Shown here one piece after another: positions 19,586 to 27,485 of a stretch of DNA of 64,000 nucleotides (its first letter is position 1; each line of letters opens with the position of its first letter). Below the pieces are notes generated by a model that was not told the origin of the DNA, searched no databases, and was given only the letters and a program-made list of their open reading frames with translations. The position numbers and the translations under genes were made by a program. The DNA lies in assembly GCF_025698945.1 (NCBI RefSeq), contig NZ_JAILWM010000004.1:62001-126000 (forward strand), in the 5' to 3' direction. This stretch comes from Nitrosopumilus sp. (GTDB taxonomy: Archaea; Thermoproteota; Nitrososphaeria; Nitrososphaerales; Nitrosopumilaceae).

Positions 19586-20950
19586 ATGACCTATCAGGCA
19601 ACTATATGGGATGATTCTCCATCACTAAAATCCTATACTTTATCAAATTTCCGCCAAATTCCACAAATTCAGAAACTTTCTGAAGAAACTCAATTTGAGA
19701 TGGAAGTAGTTGGTAATGTATTGCCCTTCAAAGCAAATAACTATGTTGTAGAGCAACTTATTGATTGGAATAATATTCCAAATGATCCAATGTATGTTTT
19801 AACATTTCCTCAAAAAGGAATGCTAAAACCAGATCATTATGATAGAATGGCAACTGCATTAAAAAATAATGCAGATAAAAAAGAAATTGCATCCATTGCA
19901 AATGAAATTCGTCTTCAACTAAATCCACATCCAGCAGGTCAAATGGAACTTAATGTTCCAACACTAAAAGATGGTACCAAATTATTTGGAATGCAGCACA
20001 AATATAATGAAACATGTTTGTTTTTTCCAAGCCAAAGTCAAACATGTCATGCATATTGTAGCTTTTGTTTTAGATGGCCACAATTTGTTGGAATGGATGA
20101 AATGAAGTTTGCTATGCAAGAAGGTGATCAACTTGTTCAATATCTGAGAGAACACCCTGAAATTTCTGATGTTCTCTTTACTGGAGGAGATCCAATGATC
20201 ATGAAAGCAAAAATGTTTTCAAAATATATTGATATTTTAATAGATGCAAAACTTCCAAATCTTAAAACAATTAGAATTGGAACAAAATCTCTCTCATATT
20301 GGCCTTACAAATTTTTGACAGATTCTGATTCTCAGGAAATGTTAGATGTATTTAGAAAAATAACTAAAAATGGATTACATCTTGCATTTATGGCTCACTT
20401 TAATCATCTAAATGAATTATCTACAAGTGCTGTTGTTGATGCAATTAATGCAGTAAGATCAACAGGTGCTCAAATTAGAACACAATCTCCACTACTGGCA
20501 CATATCAATGACGATGCAGATATGTGGGCAAAAATGTGGACAAAACAGGTTCAGTTAGGATGTATTCCGTATTACATGTTTGTAGTAAGAGATACAGGAG
20601 CTCAACATTATTTTGGCGTTCCTCTAGTCAAGGCATATGAAATATTTAAAAAAGCATACTCATCTGTGAGTGGATTAGCAAGAACTGTTCGGGGACCAAG
20701 TATGTCTGCTACTCCAGGAAAAGTTCATGTTATTGGAACAGCAGATCTTCAAGATCAAAAAGTCATTGTTCTCCGATTCTTACAAGGAAGAAATCCAAAT
20801 TGGGTTCAAGTTCCATTTTTTGCAAAGTATGACGAAAATGCTATTTGGTTAGATGATCTAAAACCTGCACTAACTGATAAATTCTTCTTTGAAGATGAAT
20901 TAAAGAATTTCAAAAAAACAAATCCAATCGAAGATTATCCAGAATCCTAA
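19586..20950 (+). CDS. KamA-family radical SAM aminomutase-like enzyme
   Basis: 454 residues. The radical-SAM CxxxCxxC cluster motif is CHAYCSFC (C154, C158, C161), and FTGGDPMIM follows as the SAM-binding GGDP motif. The C-terminal TPGKVHV contains a Lys (K379) aligning with the PLP lysine of lysine 2,3-aminomutase. However, where that enzyme has Asp seven residues before the Lys (one of the two substrate-amine aspartates), this protein has Ser372, so lysine may not be the substrate. Upstream of glutamine synthetase 2 on the same strand (72 bp). Confidence 0.82.
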   Translation: MTYQATIWDDSPSLKSYTLSNFRQIPQIQKLSEETQFEMEVVGNVLPFKANNYVVEQLIDWNNIPNDPMYVLTFPQKGMLKPDHYDRMATALKNNADKKEIASIANEIRLQLNPHPAGQMELNVPTLKDGTKLFGMQHKYNETCLFFPSQSQTCHAYCSFCFRWPQFVGMDEMKFAMQEGDQLVQYLREHPEISDVLFTGGDPMIMKAKMFSKYIDILIDAKLPNLKTIRIGTKSLSYWPYKFLTDSDSQEMLDVFRKITKNGLHLAFMAHFNHLNELSTSAVVDAINAVRSTGAQIRTQSPLLAHINDDADMWAKMWTKQVQLGCIPYYMFVVRDTGAQHYFGVPLVKAYEIFKKAYSSVSGLARTVRGPSMSATPGKVHVIGTADLQDQKVIVLRFLQGRNPNWVQVPFFAKYDENAIWLDDLKPALTDKFFFEDELKNFKKTNPIEDYPES

Positions 20951-21022
20951 AAACTTTACATGACTATATTGACAATTCTGCTTTACTAACTATTATTAGT
21001 AAAGTGATTTTAAAGTATTGTA

Positions 21023-22468
21023 ATGGATGCAGACGCTGCCCTAAAAAAAATTCAGGCAGAAAATATTACTTTTGTTAATTTATGGTTTGTAGATATTTTT
21101 GGAGAACTACATCGACTTGGAATGCCAAGCTATGCAATTGATAAAAATAGTTTTGAAAATGGTTTAGAAAAACTAGATGCAAGCTCAATCGTCGGGTTCA
21201 AATCTGTTAATAAATCAGATATGATCTTAAAACCAGATCCTAATTCATTTAGAATTCTACCAAGTGATTATGATCAAGGAAACAGAAAAAATGCTGTCTT
21301 CTATTGTGATTTGTATGAAGGAAATTCTGTAGATGAAATTAGATATAATCGTGATTCTAGGGGAATTGCTCAAAAAGCCTCTAAAAAACTCAAAGAATTT
21401 GGTTTGACTCATACTAATTGGGGACCTGAGATTGAATTTTTTGTTTTTGATACTATTAACGTCTATCCGTCTCCATATGGAGCAACTCAGTCTTATGGTG
21501 GTTCGGGATATTCCATTGAATCAAAAGAATCTCCTTGGGCTAAAGGTAATGTAAGTACTGCAATTAATCTAAAAGAAGGATACTATCCAGCTCAACCAAA
21601 AGATACACTTGAAACATTTAGAAAAGACATTTGTGAAGATCTATACAATCATTTTGGTATTAAAATAGAGGCTGAACATCATGAAGTTGCAACATCTGGT
21701 CAATGTGAAATTAATTTAGTTTATGATGAAATGATTAAAATGGCAGATAGTGTTGTTGCGGTCAAAAATATTGTTAAAGTTAAAGCAAAACGAAAAAACA
21801 AGGTTGCTACATTTATGCCAAAACCAATTTTTGGTGATAACGCATCAGCAATGCATACTCATCAAAGTTTATGGAATGATAAAATCAATGTCATGTTTGA
21901 TCCAAATGATGAAGTTGCCCAACTAAGTCAACTAGGGCGTTATTATGTAGGGGGAATCTTAGAACATGCATCAGCATTATGTGCAATTACAAATCCAACA
22001 ACAAACTCATACAAACGTCTTGTTCCTGGTTTTGAGGCTCCTGTAAATGTTTGTTGGGGAATGGGAAACCGTTCTGCTGCAATACGTGTACCTATGTATT
22101 ATAGAAATCAAGAAAAAAGTAAAAGAATAGAATATCGTGTTCCTGATCCAACTGCAAATATCTATCTGCTTGAAGCTGCTTTGTTATTAGCTGGATTGGA
22201 TGGCATTAAAAATAAAATCGATCCAGGAGATCCAGTTGAAGAAAATGTATACAAGCTTTCTGCAGAAAAGAAAAGAGAGTATAAAATTGGTTCTCTTCCT
22301 GTTTCATTAAAAGGTGCATTAAATTCATTACAAAGTGATTCTGGTTTCCTAGAAGAAATTTTCACAAAAGATTTTCTTGATATATATTGCGAATTAAAAA
22401 ATAAAGAATATACTGCATTTGCACAAACTCCTACTGCTTGGGAAGTTTCAATGTATGCTGATGCCTAA
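21023..22468 (+). CDS. glnA: Glutamine synthetase, type I (copy 2)
   Basis: 481-residue GSI enzyme with GPEIEFFVFD, HHEVATSGQCEIN, NASAMHTHQSLW, NPTTNSYKRLVPGFEAP and IEYRVPDPTANIY. Compared with the copy at 4.9 kb it has substitutions in conserved pockets (VNVCWGMGNRS instead of AYIAWSSGNRS, and AMHTHQSLW instead of GMHVNVSLW). It retains Tyr in ENVYKLS at the position corresponding to the modified tyrosine. Both could be true glutamine synthetases, or this one could act on another amine. ATG start. Confidence 0.88.
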   Translation: MDADAALKKIQAENITFVNLWFVDIFGELHRLGMPSYAIDKNSFENGLEKLDASSIVGFKSVNKSDMILKPDPNSFRILPSDYDQGNRKNAVFYCDLYEGNSVDEIRYNRDSRGIAQKASKKLKEFGLTHTNWGPEIEFFVFDTINVYPSPYGATQSYGGSGYSIESKESPWAKGNVSTAINLKEGYYPAQPKDTLETFRKDICEDLYNHFGIKIEAEHHEVATSGQCEINLVYDEMIKMADSVVAVKNIVKVKAKRKNKVATFMPKPIFGDNASAMHTHQSLWNDKINVMFDPNDEVAQLSQLGRYYVGGILEHASALCAITNPTTNSYKRLVPGFEAPVNVCWGMGNRSAAIRVPMYYRNQEKSKRIEYRVPDPTANIYLLEAALLLAGLDGIKNKIDPGDPVEENVYKLSAEKKREYKIGSLPVSLKGALNSLQSDSGFLEEIFTKDFLDIYCELKNKEYTAFAQTPTAWEVSMYADA

Positions 22469-22530
22469 TATTAACTTCAATTAACGAAAGCAACTATAAC
22501 ATTTTTAAAATCATTTTAACTTTTTTTAGT

Positions 22531-23169
22531 ATGAAATTTCATTTTATGTTTTTAATTTTGATACTTGTACCTGGGTTTATTGGAATTGCATTTGCACATA
22601 CTGTAGATTCAGTTGGTGAATACAGAGTAGAAATTGGTTGGATGAATGAACCAGTTGTTTCTGGAGAGACTAATGCAATTGAATTCTATGTTAGTCCACT
22701 TGAGCCTGGATTGGAACTTGAAGAACAAGTATTCAAAAATGGAATTACTGGATTAAAAAATACAGTTAAGATTCAACTAATATACAAAGATGAAAGCATA
22801 ATTCTTCCATTGTCCCCTGATCATGATGTTACTGGAAAATATTATGCATTTGTTAATCCTACCATTGCTGGATTCTATCAAGCTAACATATTGGGAACAA
22901 TCAATGATACTCCAATTAGCCTATCAATGCATCCACCAAAGGTAGAAGAAAGAGAATGGATAGAATTTCCTGAACCATCTAATCTAACTCTAATGCAAAT
23001 CATTGATGGTCATACATCGTTAATTGCAGAAATTCATGATCTTAAAGAATCAATTAATAATTTAGAAAATCCAAATTCTCAATTTAATTTTGGAATTACT
23101 GGACTTGTCTTTGGAATAATTGGAATCATTATTGCCATCTTTGCATTAATTAAATCAAAGAAAAATTAA
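22531..23169 (+). CDS. Secreted membrane-anchored protein, copper-resistance-like domain
   Basis: 212 residues: a signal peptide (about 1-22, ending IAFA-HTVD), a beta-rich external domain and a C-terminal membrane helix (about 187-206). The start of the mature part, HTVDSVGEYRVEIGWMNEP, resembles small periplasmic domains often found beside copper-handling genes. The exact function is not established. It is convergent with the permease gene, 1 bp apart. Confidence 0.65.
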   Translation: MKFHFMFLILILVPGFIGIAFAHTVDSVGEYRVEIGWMNEPVVSGETNAIEFYVSPLEPGLELEEQVFKNGITGLKNTVKIQLIYKDESIILPLSPDHDVTGKYYAFVNPTIAGFYQANILGTINDTPISLSMHPPKVEEREWIEFPEPSNLTLMQIIDGHTSLIAEIHDLKESINNLENPNSQFNFGITGLVFGIIGIIIAIFALIKSKKN

Positions 23170-23170
23170 T

Positions 23171-24460
23171 TTATTTAATTTCCACTTTTCTTCTTCCATA
23201 TGACAAATAGAAAATTATACCAACAACAATTATTCCTATTCCTACTGCTACCACTTCAAGATCAAATTGTAATGCCATATATCCAGAAATAATTAATCCA
23301 ATTAATGGAAGAACTGGAAATTTCCCAATATTGATTGGCACCTTGAATTTTCTCTCGATATCAGGTTGTGTATATCGTAAAACAATTACAGCTAAATTGA
23401 CAGCTGCAAATGTAATTACAATTGCAAAAACTGTAATGTTTGCAACAACTACAATATCCCCAAATGTTGTAAAAATTATAGATGTAATCATTATAACTAT
23501 AATTGATAACCATGGAGTTTTTGTTTTGAAATGAACTTTCTCTAGAATCTTTGGGAATACATTCTCTTTTGCCATGCCATAAAATATTCTAGAACCTGCA
23601 ATGAGAGTAATTAGTACAGTATTAGTAATTGCAAACAATGCTATTGCTGATAAAATAATATGTGCCTCTGAACCTAGTCCTCGTTCCGCAACCATGGCCA
23701 TTGGAGCTGATGAGGTAGCAAGTTCCTCCCAATTTACCACTCTAACTACTGCTAAAGAAACTAGAATGTATATTATCCCAGAAATTATGACTGAAAGAAT
23801 TATTGCTCGCGGAAGAGTTTTTCTTGGTTTTTTTACCTCTTCGGCTATATTTGCCATATCTTCAAACCCAATAAAAGCAAAAAATATCAGTACAAAGGCA
23901 ATAGCAATTCCTGAAATTCCGGTAGGACTTTCCATATAATTTACAGGTTCTGGATTTGCAAATGTAAAACCGATTATTATTATTAGTATCAATCCAGCCG
24001 CTTCAATAATTGTAAAAATAGTATTAGTCCAAGCTGATTCTCTAATTCCTATAAAATTTACAATTGATAAAATTACTAGTAATCCTATTGCAGAAATAAT
24101 TATTGGAATGTCTACAAATTCAATAAAATAACCTCCAAATCCTAATGCAACTGTTGCTGCAGTTATTATTGATGTAATTGCTGTCAACCATCCAATTACA
24201 AAAGCAAAAAAATTATTTTTAAAAGAATTTTTAATAAAAACATATTCTGCAGCTGCCTTTGGAAAAATTGATGTTAATTCAGCATAACTAAATCCTGCAA
24301 ACAAAGCTACAATAGATCCTAAAACAAATGCAATCCATACTGCATCTCCAGCAAATCCAGCTGCCTCACCAATTAGTACATAAATTCCAGCACCAAGAAT
24401 TAATCCAACTCCGTACATTGTGAGTTGAAAAAGACCCATGTGATGCTTTAATTCAGACAT
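23171..24460 (-). CDS. Amino acid permease (APC superfamily)
   Basis: 429 residues with about 12 hydrophobic segments. The first helix carries GVGLILGAGIYVLIGEAAG, the unwound substrate-binding helix of APC transporters. FAFIGFEDMANIAEEVKKPRKTLP is the conserved helix 6 and following loop. Imports amino acids or amines by cation coupling; the substrate is not deducible. The next upstream gene on this strand encodes the VIT-type transporter (6 bp away). Confidence 0.92.
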   Translation of the reverse strand: MSELKHHMGLFQLTMYGVGLILGAGIYVLIGEAAGFAGDAVWIAFVLGSIVALFAGFSYAELTSIFPKAAAEYVFIKNSFKNNFFAFVIGWLTAITSIITAATVALGFGGYFIEFVDIPIIISAIGLLVILSIVNFIGIRESAWTNTIFTIIEAAGLILIIIIGFTFANPEPVNYMESPTGISGIAIAFVLIFFAFIGFEDMANIAEEVKKPRKTLPRAIILSVIISGIIYILVSLAVVRVVNWEELATSSAPMAMVAERGLGSEAHIILSAIALFAITNTVLITLIAGSRIFYGMAKENVFPKILEKVHFKTKTPWLSIIVIMITSIIFTTFGDIVVVANITVFAIVITFAAVNLAVIVLRYTQPDIERKFKVPINIGKFPVLPLIGLIISGYMALQFDLEVVAVGIGIIVVGIIFYLSYGRRKVEIK

Positions 24461-24466
24461 ACCATG

Positions 24467-25150
24467 CTATCCTATCAACAAATGTAGACCATACCCAACA
24501 GTATAAGCAACTATTGCAGCTCCACCACCTATTACTAGCGTATTAATTCCAGAATTAATCAAACATTTTTTAACAATTTTTCCCTTTATCATTCCAACAA
24601 TAAAAAATGCAGAAATTACTGATATTACTGAGTAAAGAAAAGCCTGTGAATTCAATTCAATTCCAATTGTAAAAAAAATCATAAATGGAATTAATGGAAT
24701 TATTCCAATTAAATTAAAACCAACAAATGTACTTATAGAACTGTGAATTGGATTTTTGGAATCTTCAATTAAACCTAATTCTTCTTTCATCATAGTATCA
24801 ATCCATACTTTTTTCCTTGATGTGATTATTCTAACTACATCTTCTAACAATTCATCTTTGAATCCTTTTTTCCTGTAAATCTCTCTGATTTCTTCTCTCT
24901 CATCATCTTCTAAATTCTCAATCTCCCATTCTTCTTGACGTTTTTTCATTGCAACAAATTCATTTCTGGCCTTTGATGCTTGATAATTAGATACTGCCAT
25001 TGAAAATCCATCAGCAAATAGATTTGCAAAACCCAAAATCAGTATAATGCCTGCAGGTAAAGAGGCACCCATTACACCTGCTACTACTGCAAATGTAGTG
25101 ACAGCTCCATCAATTGAACCATAAATAAAATCATCAAAATACCATTTCAT
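24467..25150 (-). CDS. VIT1/CCC1-family metal transporter
   Basis: 227 residues with N-terminal IYGSIDGAVTTFAVVAGVMGA and FANLFADGFSMAVSNY, the hallmark helices of the VIT/CCC1 iron-manganese family. A hydrophilic metal-binding-type helical domain (about 60-135, rich in Glu and Arg) and three C-terminal helices follow. Likely exports or sequesters Fe2+ or Mn2+. It is 6 bp upstream of the permease gene and probably co-transcribed with it. Confidence 0.88.
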   Translation of the reverse strand: MKWYFDDFIYGSIDGAVTTFAVVAGVMGASLPAGIILILGFANLFADGFSMAVSNYQASKARNEFVAMKKRQEEWEIENLEDDEREEIREIYRKKGFKDELLEDVVRIITSRKKVWIDTMMKEELGLIEDSKNPIHSSISTFVGFNLIGIIPLIPFMIFFTIGIELNSQAFLYSVISVISAFFIVGMIKGKIVKKCLINSGINTLVIGGGAAIVAYTVGYGLHLLIG

Positions 25151-25221
25151 TTTTCTCTTTTATTGTAAATTCACATTATTTGATTAGAATGAATAATACC
25201 AACATTGAAAATCATCGCTGT

Positions 25222-25229
25222 TTTTTATA
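25222..25229 (+). promoter_or_regulatory. TATA box of the universal stress protein gene
   Basis: The motif ttttatat is centred about 26 bp before the ATG at 25253, which predicts transcription starting at that ATG and argues against an in-frame TTG at 25241. Confidence 0.6.
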
Positions 25230-25252
25230 TTGAATAGTTTTTGAATTATTTT

Positions 25253-25675
25253 ATGGCAAAACTCCAAAAAATTCTCGTACCACTTGATGGCTCTCCAAAT
25301 GCCATGCGTGGTCTAGATAGAGCAATTGAAATTGCTAAGGGAAGTGGTGCTGAGATTACCGGATTTTATGTATTTCATTTACCTCTTGCCGCAGGAATAA
25401 AGTATACTAAAAAAATGAAAGATGACGCTCAAAACAAAGCAGTCAAAGCAATTGGTCCTGCAATGAATAGAGTTCAAAAAGCCGGTGCTACATTCAAATA
25501 CAAAACTGGCGGTGGCCACACTGGATCAGAGATTGTTAATTTTGCACAAAAAGGAAAATTTGACATGATTGTTATTGGTGCAAGAGGTGTGGGTGGAGCA
25601 AAAGAAGCATTTCTAGGTAGTACATCTAACTATGTAATGCACAAAACAAAGATCCCTGTTTTAATTGTCAAATAA
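25253..25675 (+). CDS. Universal stress protein (UspA family)
   Basis: 140 residues, one Usp domain. KILVPLDGSPNAMRGLDRA opens the fold, and GARGVGGAKEAFLGSTSNYVMH is the ATP-binding G-2x-G-9x-G(S/T) motif, so an ATP-binding UspA member is expected. Cytosolic stress or energy-state protein. The ATG at 25253 fits the TATA spacing. Confidence 0.92.
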   Translation: MAKLQKILVPLDGSPNAMRGLDRAIEIAKGSGAEITGFYVFHLPLAAGIKYTKKMKDDAQNKAVKAIGPAMNRVQKAGATFKYKTGGGHTGSEIVNFAQKGKFDMIVIGARGVGGAKEAFLGSTSNYVMHKTKIPVLIVK

Positions 25676-25758
25676 TAAACAACATAGAATTCTCCTTGTT
25701 TTTCACAATTTGATTATTATATAATTAATAAAAATAGTATGATCAATTTGATATATTA

Positions 25759-26229
25759 ATGAAAGATAGAAGTTTTATTCTAATTGGTTTAGTAATTGGT
25801 ATTATTGGTTTTGCATCTTTTATTGCAGTTATTGGACAAGGAAATATTAGACATGTAGAAATTTTTTGGCCAGAAAAAGTTCAACAAACTGTTGCATTCA
25901 AAGACATTGATGATCAAACCATTCTTGTAGGAATTTTAGGGACTGCTGAAGAAAATAATCCTACATTAATCATGAGAACAAGTTTTGCATATGTGTTAAC
26001 AGTTGAAAATCATGGTAACAAACATCATCGATTATACATTGATGATTTTAATGTTCAAACAGATTTATTGGAACCTGGACAGAAAGACATCATCACAATA
26101 TATCCTGACAAGGAAGGAACTTTCAATTATTATGATAAACGAGAAAAATTACAATTTTTAGGGCAATTAAGATCAGTCGAAGTTGTGCCATCTGATGGTT
26201 TTACTGGTTTTCTGAAAGATTTGATATAG
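25759..26229 (+). CDS. Membrane-anchored cupredoxin-like protein without obvious copper ligands
   Basis: 156 residues with one N-terminal membrane helix (about 5-26) and an external beta domain resembling a cupredoxin or cytochrome oxidase subunit II fold (VLTVENHGNKHHRLYIDDF, EPGQKDIITIYPDKEGTFNYYDK). The C-terminal loop that normally has Cys-His-Met is YDKREKLQFLGQ with no Cys or Met pair, so type I copper binding is doubtful. Function unknown. Confidence 0.6.
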   Translation: MKDRSFILIGLVIGIIGFASFIAVIGQGNIRHVEIFWPEKVQQTVAFKDIDDQTILVGILGTAEENNPTLIMRTSFAYVLTVENHGNKHHRLYIDDFNVQTDLLEPGQKDIITIYPDKEGTFNYYDKREKLQFLGQLRSVEVVPSDGFTGFLKDLI

Positions 26230-26318
26230 AACAAATAAGAATCCTTGATATTTTATAATGTAAAAAACTAGAAGTATAAGAAAATGAAAAAATTAAAGGG
26301 AAAACACAAGAGATAGGC

Positions 26319-27485
26319 ATGGTTGAAAGTAATTATGATATTTTAGGCATAGTTGAAGGCTCTTCTGAGAAAGAAATTAGAGACGCATTTCGAAGATTAG
26401 CACTTCAGTATCATTCAGATCGTGGGGGAGAAAATGAACAATTTATCAAAATAAAGCAAGCATACGAAGATCTAAAAATTGGAAAAAAATATCCAGAAAC
26501 TGATTTTGAAAAGATAAAAAATTCTAGAGTATATTCTGGGGATTCTGAAAGTGATGTGAGAAGAAAAAATCAGATTCTTGGTCAAGAATTATCAAAAGAA
26601 ATGAAAACTGCAGAAGAATGGGCAGCAGCATTGAATCGAGCAAATTCTACTGCAACGAGATTATTTGGTTCGAAAACTTTAGGTGAAATTGAATTAGAAA
26701 GAAAAGCTAATGGTGCATTATCAATAAAAGGAAATTTCATGGCAGGAACACTTACTTATGATGGTCCAATAATTATGCAGGGAAATATTACAAGTCCATC
26801 ATGGACAAAAGAATTTCAGACAAACATTCATCTGACAAATGGTGATTTTAAATTTCTTAATCCATTAGAGAACAAATACAAAATTGAAAATGGTGCTAGA
26901 TTAATTGTTGATAATGGAAATATTGTTGTAGGAAATATTTTTGGCAGGAAATTTAGAGTTGAAGATCCTGATGGTAGAGTTGGAATCTTTCAGATCCAAG
27001 AACACCGAACACATGTTTCTGCACCCAATGGAAAAATTATTGCAGAAAATGTGGTTAACACGGTTCGCCTTGAAGCAGACACAATTGTTGTACTTAATGT
27101 AGAAGATGATGTAATCCTCTCAGCACGAGAAATTTTATTTTATGGAGGAAAATTAACTTATGATTCAGTAATAGAACTAAAGCAATGTGGCAGTATACGA
27201 TTCTTTGAAACATTTTCAATTCAAGGATTAAGTGGAGATGCAATCATAAAACTTGAAAATGGTAAAAAAATTCGATTATTTGATTTAAAAACCAAAAAAA
27301 TCAAGGATTTAGCAGATGAATTTGTGCCTGATAAAACACAATATGCCAAAGATGCAACTATGGTTGGACATGGTTTTACAATTACATATGAAATGCTGGA
27401 AAATCTTTCTAAGAAATCCAACAAAAAACAAAATAATGGTTGGGCATCAAAATTTAGTTTTAAAAAAAATAATCAAACCAATTGA
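26319..27485 (+). CDS. J-domain protein with C-terminal beta-helix-like domain
   Basis: 388 residues. The N-terminal J domain (about 5-55) has the right helices (YDILGIVEGSSEKEIRDAFRR, LALQYHSDRGG), but the essential HPD tripeptide is HSD (32-34). A Lys/Glu-rich linker (about 55-110) and a long run of short beta repeats (about 120-300) follow, with NG and DG turns, resembling a bactofilin or polymer-type beta-helix. The tail is basic. The end overlaps the convergent cyclase gene by 13 bp. Co-chaperone activity on DnaK is uncertain. Confidence 0.75.
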   Translation: MVESNYDILGIVEGSSEKEIRDAFRRLALQYHSDRGGENEQFIKIKQAYEDLKIGKKYPETDFEKIKNSRVYSGDSESDVRRKNQILGQELSKEMKTAEEWAAALNRANSTATRLFGSKTLGEIELERKANGALSIKGNFMAGTLTYDGPIIMQGNITSPSWTKEFQTNIHLTNGDFKFLNPLENKYKIENGARLIVDNGNIVVGNIFGRKFRVEDPDGRVGIFQIQEHRTHVSAPNGKIIAENVVNTVRLEADTIVVLNVEDDVILSAREILFYGGKLTYDSVIELKQCGSIRFFETFSIQGLSGDAIIKLENGKKIRLFDLKTKKIKDLADEFVPDKTQYAKDATMVGHGFTITYEMLENLSKKSNKKQNNGWASKFSFKKNNQTN

